A stretch of DNA of 49,467 nucleotides, from contig JARKIF010000216.1 in the NCBI GenBank assembly GCA_029378245.1, forward strand, positions 1-49,467, given 5' to 3'. Under the pieces are notes generated by a model, which had not been told where the DNA came from, searched no databases, and saw nothing but the letters and a program-made list of their open reading frames with translations. Origin of the DNA: Roridomyces roridus (lineage: Eukaryota > Basidiomycota > Agaricomycetes > Agaricales > Mycenaceae). Positions 1 through 10,458 of the stretch are shown here, piece after piece; the stretch's first letter is position 1, and the number at the start of each line of letters is the position of its first letter. The position numbers and the translations under genes are program-made.

Positions 1-329
1 CTGGGTTCAACTGCCTCAGGAGGGGCATTTTCAGCAGCAGCTTCATCTTCCTCCGAGGCGTCGTCGTCCTCATCGTCCCCAAGTGAGAAGACGTCCTGAT
101 CCCTTATGCTACCATCCATGTTCCCGGAAGGGCCTGCCTTGGATGCGGCGACAACACCGACACCGCCGAGGCAAGATAAGCACGGGTTATAGCGGGCAAG
201 TCGTGGATTGCCTATGATGCAGTTAGGGCAAATGGGTTGATTGCAGCATGCTGTGATGAAAATTTCGGATTCAGAGGCTTTGGGAGGGAGAGAAGACGAG
301 CAAGCTAGACAGAGCGAGATGGAAGACAT
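1..329 (-). CDS. LysM (CBM50) domain protein, N-terminal part only
   Basis: The start is the ATG at 329; the gene runs off the left edge, so only about 109 residues are visible. The product begins with a Cys-rich, RING-like segment: LCLACSSSLPP, then TACCNQPICPNC, then YNPCLSCLGG. An acidic Asp/Glu stretch follows. I recall this arrangement from agaricomycete LysM-domain proteins, where the C-terminal LysM binds chitin-like glycans; the LysM itself would lie outside the window. The Cys pairs suggest a metal-binding module. There is no signal peptide, so the protein is probably intracellular. The family call rests on recollection of the N-terminal motif, and the function is inferred. Confidence 0.6.
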   Translation of the reverse strand, partial: MSSISLCLACSSSLPPKASESEIFITACCNQPICPNCIIGNPRLARYNPCLSCLGGVGVVAASKAGPSGNMDGSIRDQDVFSLGDDEDDDASEEDEAAAENAPPEAVEP

Positions 330-379
330 TGACGCGTAGTGACGTAACGTGATTTCAAACTATCTACGCATTGCCATGT

Positions 380-1678
380 TCAACCGGATGTACCCCCATC
401 CTCGTCCATGACATTCGTTTCCTCCAAGTCCCGCAGAGTCTAGTCGTACTGCTCCGCGGCACCAGACATATGGACCACACGGGAGCACGCGGCTCGTATC
501 GCCAGCAGCTGCCGGGATGGAAGCGCAGGAATGGGCTGGCCCTTTGCTTCACATTCCGCCACAGCAGCGGGGTCAACCTTGAAGGTCACACGGGCTGGAG
601 AGGTGGCTGGTTGGCCGTGAAGAAGTCGTCATAACTGGCGTGGATCGTATATGTATTTTCCTGGAAAATTGCTTATAAGCCAAATGCAACGCAGTCACAG
701 ATTATGTACTTACTACATCTTTCACCTCTTCAAACCAAAAGCGCATCAGATCGAATTCCGTATGCAGGAAATCGCAAAGCGTCAAGACGTTGTACATTTG
801 GTGGAGGTTCCCACCGTAAAGGTTCTTCACTTTGTCTGTGGCTCGAAAAAGCTCCAGAAATGTGATTGCAGTAGCTGCATATTCAACCTGGCAAATGTCA
901 AGTCAACGAGCATGGGTAGAAATTGAAAACTCACTTTATTTGCATTCCCGTCTTGGGCAGACTCTGAAAAGATATGTGCACATTCAGCAGGCTTGAGCCC
1001 GGCTTCTTCTGCTCTACGTTTGCGAGTCAATTCAGGGGACGCGATGCACGTTGTATCGTAACTGCCAGTGAGCATGCACTTGTAGCCGTCTCGTACAAGG
1101 GCCTGAAGATGGGGGGGTAAGCCGTCGATTGTCAACGAGTATGCAGGCGGTTACCTTCTTTTTGCATCGGGAGATGTCTTGGGAATGTTGTTCATGTCTT
1201 CAATGACTCTGGCTCGCCTTTCGGCGAAGGCCGTGTCATGTCTGCCGCTCTCCGGTATACCTCCTTCTGTGTTGGAACGAACTAGGAACCGACTGAATGG
1301 TGGCACTTGGAGCAAGACGAGATACGGCTTACAGACGCGCAGCAGTTGGTCACGGTAGAGCCGCCCAGTAGCATAGATCTTGTCATGTCGCGCCTTGTCC
1401 TCTTCCGAGCCATCCAGGCACTGCTCCAGCTGCTTCAGAAGCTCCTCAAATGGAGTGCGTCCCAACGAGCCCTTTCTGTGAGTCCAAAGATCGCAAAGCA
1501 AGAATCCGAGTACTCGAGCGGCGGTGAGGTCGTCGTTGTACTTGGCACCACTTGTGTTCTGTCTCGCAACCTCCTCTGCTTCAAGGACGAGCTGATATAC
1601 AGCCGTTCCTTCTTGCTCGAAATCGACCTCTTCTAATGTGGGGAGCGGCCTGACGGAGAATGTTGCCACTGTTGTCAA
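380..1678 (-). pseudogene. Decayed HNH-nuclease-domain gene (HNH_2 type)
   Basis: Reading from the ATG at 1678, the product has the N-terminal helical region and then the motifs RDGYKCMLTGSYD and ECAHIFSES. These are characteristic of the basidiomycete HNH endonuclease family (HNH_2), whose Cys and His bind metal. Later pieces read YAATAITFLELFRA, HQMYNVLTLCDFLHTEFD, and a C-terminal LPSRQLLAIRAACSRVVHMSGAAEQ. Three things are broken. The intron at 1150-1103 joins out of frame by one nucleotide. The segment before VTFKVDPAA (about 580) needs another shift. A TAG at 442-440 sits where family members continue. Introns near 920-898 and 700-650 look normal. These may be real lesions or assembly errors. 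Such genes occur in many variable copies in agarics, so decay of one is plausible. Confidence 0.55.
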
Positions 1679-1821
1679 CTTGTTTCAGCTCATTTACAAA
1701 TTTGTCTTGAATTTGTCCACTTGGAGGACTTGGATTTGAACCTGAAGCGCGGCGTGGCGAAGCCAAATCAGCGGTCAAGTTTCTGTGAGTTCTCAGAGGG
1801 AGAAGGCGAGAAAAGACAGAG

Positions 1822-1827
1822 ACGCGT
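1822..1827 (+). promoter_or_regulatory. MluI cell-cycle box (MCB), ACGCGT, ahead of ORC1
   Basis: ACGCGT lies 21 bp upstream of the ORC1 start codon, followed at 1832-1837 by the E-box-like palindrome CACGTG. In yeasts ACGCGT is the binding site of MBF, which drives G1/S genes including replication factors. The motif match is exact. Its use here is inferred from the downstream gene. Confidence 0.45.
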
Positions 1828-1847
1828 CTGTCACGTGTGACACACTC

Positions 1848-4498
1848 ATGAACAAAACACCCACCCGCCGTTCGCGCAGAGGGCAGCCCATCGCCGTAGC
1901 CTCCAGCAAAGACGCTGCCAGCGAGACATGGGATAGCCCCATTGCACACGAACGCCCCACTATACCCAATCTCGATCTGCCAACCTCTGAAGACCAGGAT
2001 AAAGTGGAGGGCTACATGACCGTCTTTCACGACGCGTTTCGGAGGAGCGAACGCGCCGGAAAGTCCCCCCTTTTCTCTGTGGGTGACACGGTGGCAGTCG
2101 AGACGGAATCTGGCTACAGACGCGATACGAAGCTCAGTATCGCCGTCATCGTTGCGATGTGGGAGCTCGTTCCAGACGACGACGAGGACGAGGACCAAGA
2201 GGCGCGTGAAAAGTGGGCTCGTGTCCACTGGTTCCTAAGGCCGACTGAGCTTGCTGCAATTCGCGTCAAGCGCGAGCATCTTGAGGTGTGTGTCCGCCTT
2301 TCTAGTACGACGCGCGAGTTGAAATGGCACAGAACGAAATATACTACTCGCTCGCCTCCGACGAGGTGATCAGGACCTCTTCCATCCGCTGCACCTGTGT
2401 TGTGTCCGAGGACCCGCCCCCTCCCAAATCCACCAAGGCTTCCAATAAGCGCTGGGTTTATGCCGACGACGTGAAATCCATCGGTCCATTCTACTGCAAT
2501 ACAGCCATCAACTCACTGCGCGGCCTATATTACGAGATCAACTGGAATTCCTTCCGCGACGGAGCACTTGGTGAAAGGGATGACCCTTGGGGCTCGGGAG
2601 ACTGCTGGAACCTCAACGGGGAAGACCACCAACCGCCCCGGAAAAAGCAAAAACGCGTACAGCCCAAATCCAAACGTGTACAGCCCAAATCCAAACGCGC
2701 CGAGTCCAGAGAGGATGCCTATACGTCCTCGGACTCTGATGGTGACGGCGACGACGACGACCATCTCCCCACCTTCGATGACGCGAGCGACTCTTCCTCG
2801 GACCCCGAATCGTTGGTGGACAGTGATATCGACGAGCCCAAAACACCTTCCAAGTCTAGGAAACGCGGGCGTAATATTGCGCATCCAACCCCACACTCCA
2901 AGGCCGCCCTCAAACGAAGATCCAAGGCCGCAGGCTCCGCCTCCCCTCGAAAGCGAGCGAGGCTTGCTGTTCGATCCAAGAACACGAACCTTGCTTTCGA
3001 CTCGTTGGCCCATTTACCTCAGGACCCATGGTTGAGAGCAATGCACGTGCTGCATGTCGGGAGTAGGCCGGATGCCTTGCCTTGTCGCGAGGTAGAATTC
3101 GAAAAGGTTCTCAACTCGGTGGGCGATTTGCTTGAAGAGGGCAGCGGTGGTTGCGTGTGTACGTCAATTTTTAAATCTCAAGAATTCCAACTGAAGTGCG
3201 ACTAGATATCTCCGGTGTTCCCGGCACTGGCAAGACGGCTACGGTGCATGCAGTGGTACGGGAGCTCAAACGCATGGCAGAGTGCAATGTGTGTGGTGCC
3301 ATTTTCCATGGTTTATCGACTCAACAGCCGTAGGAAACGAATCCGTTCACATACGTGGAAATTAACGGTCTGCGGATACCAGAACCCGCCGCGGCTTATA
3401 GTCTCTTGTGGGAAGCAGTATCAGGGCACAATGTCGCAAAGGATGGGCATCTAAACATTGGATCCAAGGAGAGTTTGAAGGCGCTGACGGCTCATTTCAG
3501 TGGCGGTGGTGCGCGAGGTCCCGGTGGCCATGCCTGGTGTGTCTCGTGCATCTGTCCTCCGTCTTCGTCTGATTCCTGCCCAGCGTCGTCTTGATGGACG
3601 AACTTGATCAACTCATGACGGCCAAGCAAGACGTTGTATATAATTTCTTCAATTGGCCCACACTGGCAGGAAGCAAGCTCGTCGTTCTCGCTGTGGCGAA
3701 TACCATGGATCTTCCGGAGCGCGCCATGACAGGTCGTGTACGCAGCCGTCTGGGTAGGCCTAGTGTTCGTATGACTTGGTGTATTGTCTCACAAATTCTA
3801 GGCATGACACGCATCAACTTCCAGCCTTACAGGGCAGAGCAGCTGCAAGAAATTGTCGAAGCACGACTTGCAAGTGCCAAGGAGGGACAGCCGGCAGATG
3901 CTCCGGATGTGCTGCATGCCGATGCACTCAAGCTCACGTCCAAACGAGTCAGCAGCGTGAGCGGCGACGCACGTCGCATTCTCGATATTTGCAGGCGAGC
4001 CGTGGAACTGGCGCACTCGGAGCGGCGGATGGCCACGGTCCGCGATGTGACCGAGGTGACGAAACAGATGCAAAACAGCCCGACGGCGGCGTATCTGCGC
4101 CAGTGCAGCTTTCACGAACGCATGATGCTGGCTTCGCTCATTAAATGCATCAAACGCGAGGGTGTGGACGAGATCAAGTGGGGCGAGGTTCGACATGCTC
4201 ATTCTGTGCCACCGTTGCATGTTCACAAAAGTTACAGGTAGTCTACCAGCATGGGACCTACGTCAAAGTCCTCGAGGACCCGACTGTCCATGAGTTGCGG
4301 GTGCCAACACATAATGAATTGGGGATTGTCCGCGACTCGCTTGTAGCGTCGCATGCGTTGATTGTCGAGAGTGGAGCGGCTGTATTGCGCAAGACAGATT
4401 TGGAGAAGAAGGTGATGCTGAGCCTCGAGCAGGCCGAGGTAGAAAGGGTTCTGGGCGAAGTTGGGGGAGACAAGTGGCGGAATATATTAACGAGTTGA
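1848..4498 (+). CDS. ORC1: Origin recognition complex subunit 1 (BAH + AAA+ ATPase)
   Basis: This is the largest ORC subunit, which marks replication origins in the nucleus and loads MCM with Cdc6. Seven exons: 1848-2285, 2333-3158, 3206-3288, 3334-3536, 3584-3753, 3802-4187, 4238-4498; predicted length 788 aa. The order is a basic N-terminus, a BAH domain (about 75-240), a basic/acidic linker (about 245-370) and an AAA+ module. Walker A is GVPGTGKT (425-432) and Walker B VVLMDE (518-523). Then come a sensor region VVLAVANTMDLPERAM, the arginine-bearing RVRSRLGMTRI, and a sensor-2 region SGDARRILDICRRA, all close to animal ORC1. A winged-helix end closes the protein. I chose the ATG at 1848 (MNKTPTRRSRR), not the upstream in-frame ATG at 1785, because the basic TPTRRS start is usual in the family. 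An MCB lies just upstream. Confidence 0.95.
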
Positions 4499-7400
4499 AC
4501 AAGTACTTATAGAAAGAGTTGTTAAGGTAGACGCAATACATCGCCTCGCACATTTTTGCCTGCTTTTGAGCATTTCACAACACAAAATGGAAAATCGGCT
4601 TCAAGGGTCCTGTGCATTGGGGCAATAGCTACCTCCACAATTTTCTTCCCCATTTATGGGGCAAATCTGAGGGACTAGTTCCCATTAGCCTATGGTGATT
4701 GATCAGTGTTTTGGGAACTCCTCCTTCAGTTTAGACCCAGAATTCCCGGAAAAATTCATAACCCTCTTCAAGGGATTTAGATATGTTCTATTGTGGCCGA
4801 TTTCCCATAAATCTTTGAGGAGTGCTCAAAACCTCGAGGAATCATTTATGTCCTTATTGAGCGGATCACGTGGGGCAACCGAAGACGTACCTTCGGTACA
4901 GGGTGGATTAGTCCCCAACTGATAAGACGTAATGGCAGTGGCGTCCACTGCCGCCGCCACCCTACTCCGTCCTCCCGCTTCTCGACTGTCTGGGTCCCCA
5001 CTTTGTGCGTCAAGGCGCGCTCCTCACTCTCACTGGCATTCACAGTTTCACTGTCGACTCCGACGCCACCCGGTCAAGTTCAACTTCGGCGAGTCGCGAC
5101 AATACTAGATGATTTGTGTAGCCCGCTTCGCGGCAGTGCCCGCTATGTCACATTGGCAGGTCTCGCGGCTACTTACTTTAGATACTTACTGTAGCTTGAT
5201 TTTTTTTTCCCCCACTATTGGTATTCCGAGCGGCGTGAAAAATAGAACCAAAGGTACTACGACAAGAGCATCGAGATTTACTTATTATGTATATATGACT
5301 GGGGTCGGCCTAAAGCTTCACTGCTCGACGCGCACGCGCCGACCAGTTCGCATTAGGCCTCCTGCTTCGCTCCACTCAGGAGCTATGTGGCAAATAGTGC
5401 AATGGCGAGCGCTTTTGGCAGACTTGTCCAACAGATCTTGCGAACACCCTGGCTGCGAAGATGCCTCTGCATAGTCCCAAAGCGCCGTCATCATGGTCTT
5501 CCCCGGACCGAATCAGTGCCTCCTTGCAGCTGCAACACAGTTCTTCATCTGAATCGCGTCCGTAACTTATCCGTTGATTTCGTTAGCATCCCCAATGCGG
5601 AATTCAGCTTACCATGTGTCCTTGCGCGAGTACCTCACTATTTTGGTGTTGCGGCTTTTCGCCAACCTCGCCGATTGCGCTCCGGACCTCCGACCAGGAG
5701 ACAAAGTGGCAAACCCTTGATGGGGGATACGGACATTATGTTCATGCTCCAGGTCCTCTCAGCGGGGCTCGGACAGGGAACACGAGGATCTGGAGTTGCC
5801 GGACGGCGGAGGCTGGTCGGTGTCTGAAGCGCAGGTTTCTAGCAGAAGGTCTTTCTTGGTTTTATGTTTTATGGGCGTTGAACTTGTATACCTTGAGAGC
5901 AATGATGCAGAGGCCCGCAAACAGCGCGGCGGGACCTCAGGCTGGAGGCGGCGCCGTGAATGTCACCCACGTTGGGGATGTTCATATCGAGGTGTGTGGA
6001 CGCAGCACGTAGCCCCTTGCAGCAGCAGCAAAGAACAGCCAAGTCGTCAAGTCGGCCCGGCATGAAACAGCCCTGCCTTGACAGTCGGACAGTCCACGGA
6101 ACTCCAGGGAAGAATCTGGAAGCGATGGAATTGGGACGTGACAAACCCAACGGAAGACACCAGGAAGAAGTAGCATTCGGAAGAGTAAGGAGAGAACTGG
6201 ATAAATAGGCAGGAGCGAATATGTAGGAGAGAGGGAAAAGAGGGTTTGGAGAGGGTGGCAACCTCGATCGAAAGGAGTCAAATGAATCAGTGGATCAATC
6301 AGATGGTAGTAAGCTGACATAAGAAAATGCATCACCCCGCCAATTTTCGAAAGTAGTGTTTTTTAGGGTCACTGTACCACAAAAACCCACTATATTCATA
6401 GCGGGAATTATGCCTATCCTGGCCCTGCTGTAAGCACTCGCAAAATCGAATCGCAGTCTTCTGGCTTGCCATTGACGGCTCATTCCACACCATCCAGTAT
6501 CCGTTGATTTTGGAGCCGGCGACGAACACTGACTGGATGGGGTTGCCCGACGATCTTTGCTGTCTCCCATTCTACGCTTCTTCCAGTTGTTGATATTCAG
6601 CCTTTTGATTCAAGAATTCACCCTTCTCTGTGCTGCGGGGATGCTCTCCGTTCCCAAATCTCATCTGGATACTGGCAGACCTTGATGCATTTGCTACTAC
6701 GCCCCAAAATGTTTCTTCCGAGCTCTGCATTCTGCACCTAAAAGTAAACCCTCCGCGACCCACAGACCTCTGCCGACAACTCTTTTTCTTCCTCGTCGCA
6801 GACTATGCGTATCCTGATAATCCTCACGTCGATCCTTGTTGCGACGATTCCAGAGACTACTGCACCTCGTTTCAGGCCCCAATGGCACTCCTCGAGGCCC
6901 AATACGTGTATCTTTCGAACGCTGCTGCCGACAGCGCCGGATAAAAGGGAATTTTCGTCCACCCTCCATATTGAAGAACCAACCACGTGAAATTGGCAGC
7001 AGAAAACCTCAACACTCAAGTTGAACCAGTCGTCTTTTCACAAGGGTTGGCAGAATCCTGATAAACCTGCAGACGAGGAACATGTAAGATTGCCAGGGTG
7101 CGAGTCATCCGACTCACTGCGATCGCTTGGCGGGTTTCAACATTAAGTATTGGGTAGAGCGCTGGGATGTGGATACGCTGCTTGTTGGGACTTTCTGCGA
7201 CGATGTCAGTAAAGAATCTTCATTTACTTGAGTAGCAAGTAGTCTGTACTGGGACCGTGTGTGTATATGCCGATATTCGTCAACATTGTTTGCACTGGAC
7301 ATGGAGAGGCGGCGAAGCAAGGTGAGAGTTGTTCAGTGAAAGCGGGATGCACTTGGACTCACTTCTCCCGGACACAGACGATGCCAAGCATACGGAACGA

Positions 7401-8540
7401 GTTCGTTTGAAGATTACATGCAATTCTTTTGAACTTGCTACACATGCCAGTTTATCAGATTCGCAACGAGGTTGGCCTTAGCGGCACACATCTCCCTGTA
7501 CGCCCCTCTATCCCGCTTCCCCCCACCTTCCCCTCTTGGAGCCAGGACGTCATCACCGGATGATCTCAGCGCACTCGTCGCGCGTCCGCCGACGACGGGC
7601 TTCTCCCGTTACCCGAGGTACTTCTCATGCTCCAGCAGCCGCCCGAAGGCGACCAACTCATCTTGATGGAAGTCGAGCGACGAGACGAGACCACAGCGCC
7701 TTCCTCGTCCGGTTGGGTTGAGGGGGGACCCCACGGCATGGGCTGCGCAGCAAGGGCCACAGCTCGCATCTTCGCGGCACCCTCATTGTTCCCGTCCGTG
7801 GCATCTGCAGAAGTCCATGACGGGAAAAGGCTCGGCGGAAAGTGCTTGACGATAACGAGTGTCTTGATCTACAGGAGGGCTGGAAGAACTGAGGCCAAGA
7901 GCGGAAGGGGAAACTTTGAATGGTGCCAGACTCCGGTTGCAGCTAGTGGGTTCCGCGCAATGCGTGTCGGCCAATGTAGGAGGGGCTGTTGCGAGCCTTC
8001 AATGCTGCCAGAGTACATGGCTGAACTCTGAAATGAAAGAACGTCCTTGGGATACTCTATGCTGGCCTCGTCCGAATAGCTCTAGCCTCTCGTCCTTCAA
8101 CTGTGCGTTGCGACCAGGGACTGTCTCCAGGATGGTTCCAGGGTGCAAATAGCGAGATGTAATTGAAATGGACGCGGTATCAGTCGCCGCCGTCGCCAGA
8201 AGAATCTGAAGGTCCTTCATTGCATTTACAGGTCCGACTCCGTTGTCAGCGTCGAGCGACAGACTTGTGACCGACGACCGTTGAACAACTGTTGAGCAAG
8301 CCAAGAGCAAGTGATACGGCGCTGAAGAGAGCGGAGGACGAGCACTGGCTTGAAGGTGTTCTGGTCCGTTGCCGAACACCCTGCAAGACCCCGGTGGCGG
8401 CGGGGACGTGGACTAAGTTGGCTTCCGCTGTTATCTTGACACCTGCGACGCCTTCGGCCGTTTATTCCCGCTATCAGTTCGGGACTAATCCACCTACTTC
8501 CCGACGTACCTTAGCATCACCTTTTGATCGCATACCCTTT
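4499..8540. other. Gene-poor 4 kb between ORC1 and EMC6
   Basis: No recognisable gene, RNA or transposon was found. Open frames are short and overlap in several phases. A coding-like patch at about 5600-5900 (+) reads YHVSLREYLTILVLRLF and then FANLADCAPDLRPGDKVAN, but it breaks within 40 codons and could be a decayed exon. Minus-strand frames at 7999-8379 and 6295-6570 have no motif I know. One short ORF with a hydrophobic N-terminus is listed separately. Confidence 0.5.
6805..6990 (+). CDS. Possible small secreted protein (61 aa), doubtful
   Basis: The ATG at 6805 opens a 61-residue frame beginning MRILIILTSILVATIPET, a plausible signal peptide with a hydrophobic core at residues 3-14. The mature part contains a single Cys and ends EEPTT. 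I do not recognise it. It lies in a long stretch with no other gene, has no visible intron, and a frame of this length can arise by chance. Agaricomycetes encode many small secreted proteins, which is the only reason to list it. Transcript evidence would decide. Confidence 0.2.
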   Translation: MRILIILTSILVATIPETTAPRFRPQWHSSRPNTCIFRTLLPTAPDKREFSSTLHIEEPTT

Positions 8541-8976
8541 ATGGCCACTCCAGCTGAAGTCGCTGCCCAGCAGCTCATATATCCTCCCAATGTCATGTTC
8601 ACGACCCAGGCGTTGACGACCGTCAAGTTCCTGGCTGCGTGTTTTGCCGGCGCCGCTGCAGGCATCCTCGGTCTTCAAAATTGGTCCGGCTTTGCGCTAT
8701 TCCTCGTCTCGACGCTCTTCTCGTCGCTCTGCATACACACTCTCAACTGCCGCGGGCGCCCAGCGAAATACATACCAGATGGATGGACTGGGCTGATGAA
8801 TCCTGGCCAGGAGAACGCGTCCACTTTCATCTTGGTGTGGACATTATTTTATGGTGCGTCGAGTTCAGGCTGGTTTCGCGCGTCGTATTGACTCCTGGCG
8901 CAGGTATTGTTCATGGTGTGTTATACGCGTTCTGCAGGTACCTCCGACTGACTGGGAACACACAGTGTATGATTAG
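8541..8976 (+). CDS. EMC6: ER membrane protein complex subunit 6
   Basis: EMC6 is a core subunit of the ER membrane protein complex, which inserts tail-anchored and multipass proteins. Exons are 8541-8853, 8904-8915 and 8966-8976; predicted length 111 aa, matching the family. The sequence holds the typical TVKFLAACFAGAAAGILGL first membrane segment, then FALFLVSTLFSSLCIHTLN, then the conserved PAKYIPDGW and NPGQENASTFILVWTLFYG, and ends in IVHVYD. Exon 2 is only 12 nt and exon 3 only 11 nt, yet both are needed to write the conserved IVHVYD tail. The ATG at 8541 (MATPAEVAAQQL) is chosen over longer in-frame starts because family members begin at this point. Confidence 0.93.
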
Positions 8977-9151
8977 CCTACGATGTGATGCTGAGAATGC
9001 ATTATGGTGTTGTGGTCCCGAACACTCCCAATTCTCCATCGTGAGATGAGTTGAAAGGGCAGTGACAGAAGCTGGTACCGTCCCGCGTTGGTCTGGTGAC
9101 TGGCCAGGTGGAACCCCGCTTCTAAGCGCCTTAGCCTTGCACTCGACTTTC

Positions 9152-10310
9152 ATGCCTCTTGTCGCCCTGGCCGTCTTCTTGTTTTGCTTCCTCGGCGGGA
9201 AGGCTCACGCAGACCCCGTGAACTTGACCATCGACGACACGAACAGCACACATTGGAATTTCCAAGGCAATTGGCATGCAGTAACGCCCGCCGCACCCTG
9301 CACTAACTGTTTTACCCGCCCGGATCCCAATTCGGTGTTCAATTCGACTTGGCACGACGGGTCAATCCTATCCAATCCTATCCTCCTGACTGGGACCTTT
9401 TCTTTCCAAGGTCCGTATGGCCGTGCTGAACACTCGTCTAAGTCTTGAGCTCATCGTTGCTTGAGGTTCTGCGGTCTATATCTACGGTATCGATGTCACA
9501 GATCCCGGCAACGTCTCTTTCGCCATGAGCAATCCTACGATGGAGGGCTTCCACTATTATGCGGGGTCCGGATACACGTACAACTCCTTGTTTTTCTCGG
9601 CTACAGATCTCGACGCCAGCGTCTCCCACACGGTCACGTTCACAATAACCATCAGCTCCGCCGGTGGAGGATCCGCATTATTCGACTATGCTCATGTTAC
9701 TGTTGAGCAGAGTGATTCAACCAGTGGGAGTAGCAGCAGCACGAGTGCCAGCAGCACACTTGCTGTTAGTTCCAGCAGCTCCACCAGTAGCATTTCGTAT
9801 GTTGTTTCTTTTCTGTTGGCCACATGCTGTACTCTCAGTGCCTCCTCGAGTGTACAACCCTCGACAGCGCATAAATCCCACACTGGCGCACTAATCGGCG
9901 GCGTGGTGGGTGGTGTTGGCGGTCTGGCACTCGTCAGCGTGTTACTCCTCCTGATCTTCCGCTGGCGACGTTCATTGGTGTCGAGGGATGGCACCCACGA
10001 ACCGCAAGATGGGTCCGAGGCGATGAAACCATTCCTATCGCCCGTCAACGTGCCCTTGCTTTCGCGACCCGATAGCGGGAGTCCTCCAATGTCAGGGATG
10101 AGATGGGACATGCACCGGAATTTAGAAGTGGAGGAACGGCTGAGGAATTTGGAACGGCTGACTGCTACTGCGTCTGACCCTCCCGCCTATAATTCAGACT
10201 ACACAACAGTATCGATCCCTTATGATCTTAGTGCCGGGGGGATAGACTCGCTTGCCAGTCGACGTCCACTCGGCCGTCACACCAAAGTTCAAACAACCAC
10301 AGCAAGATAA
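9152..10310 (+). CDS. Single-pass membrane protein with secreted beta-rich domain and PPxY tail
   Basis: Exons are 9152-9410, 9466-9796 and 9839-10310; predicted length 353 aa. The signal peptide is MPLVALAVFLFCFLGGKAHA (1-20), and the ATG at 9152 is chosen because it begins it. An extracellular domain follows with N-glycosylation sequons and NCFTRPDP, then a Ser/Thr-rich stalk (about 170-212). The TM helix is ALIGGVVGGVGG onward (214-237), followed by RWRR and a cytoplasmic tail with DPPAYNSDY (PPxY, 311-314), a motif known to bind WW domains of Nedd4/Rsp5 ubiquitin ligases. This architecture recurs in many agaricomycete proteins, some loosely called Mid2-like wall sensors. The substrate or partner is unknown. 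Confidence 0.8.
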
Positions 10311-10458
10311 CCTGGTCCCGGTGATTGTTTGAGGTTGCGATGGCATCAGGGCACGGGACCGGCTGGTTTATGAGCCTACCGGGAGGACGCGCAACCCGAT
10401 TTGGAAAACTATGTAATTACCGCACGCGTTGTTGACGCTTGTTATACCTCTTTCTTCA

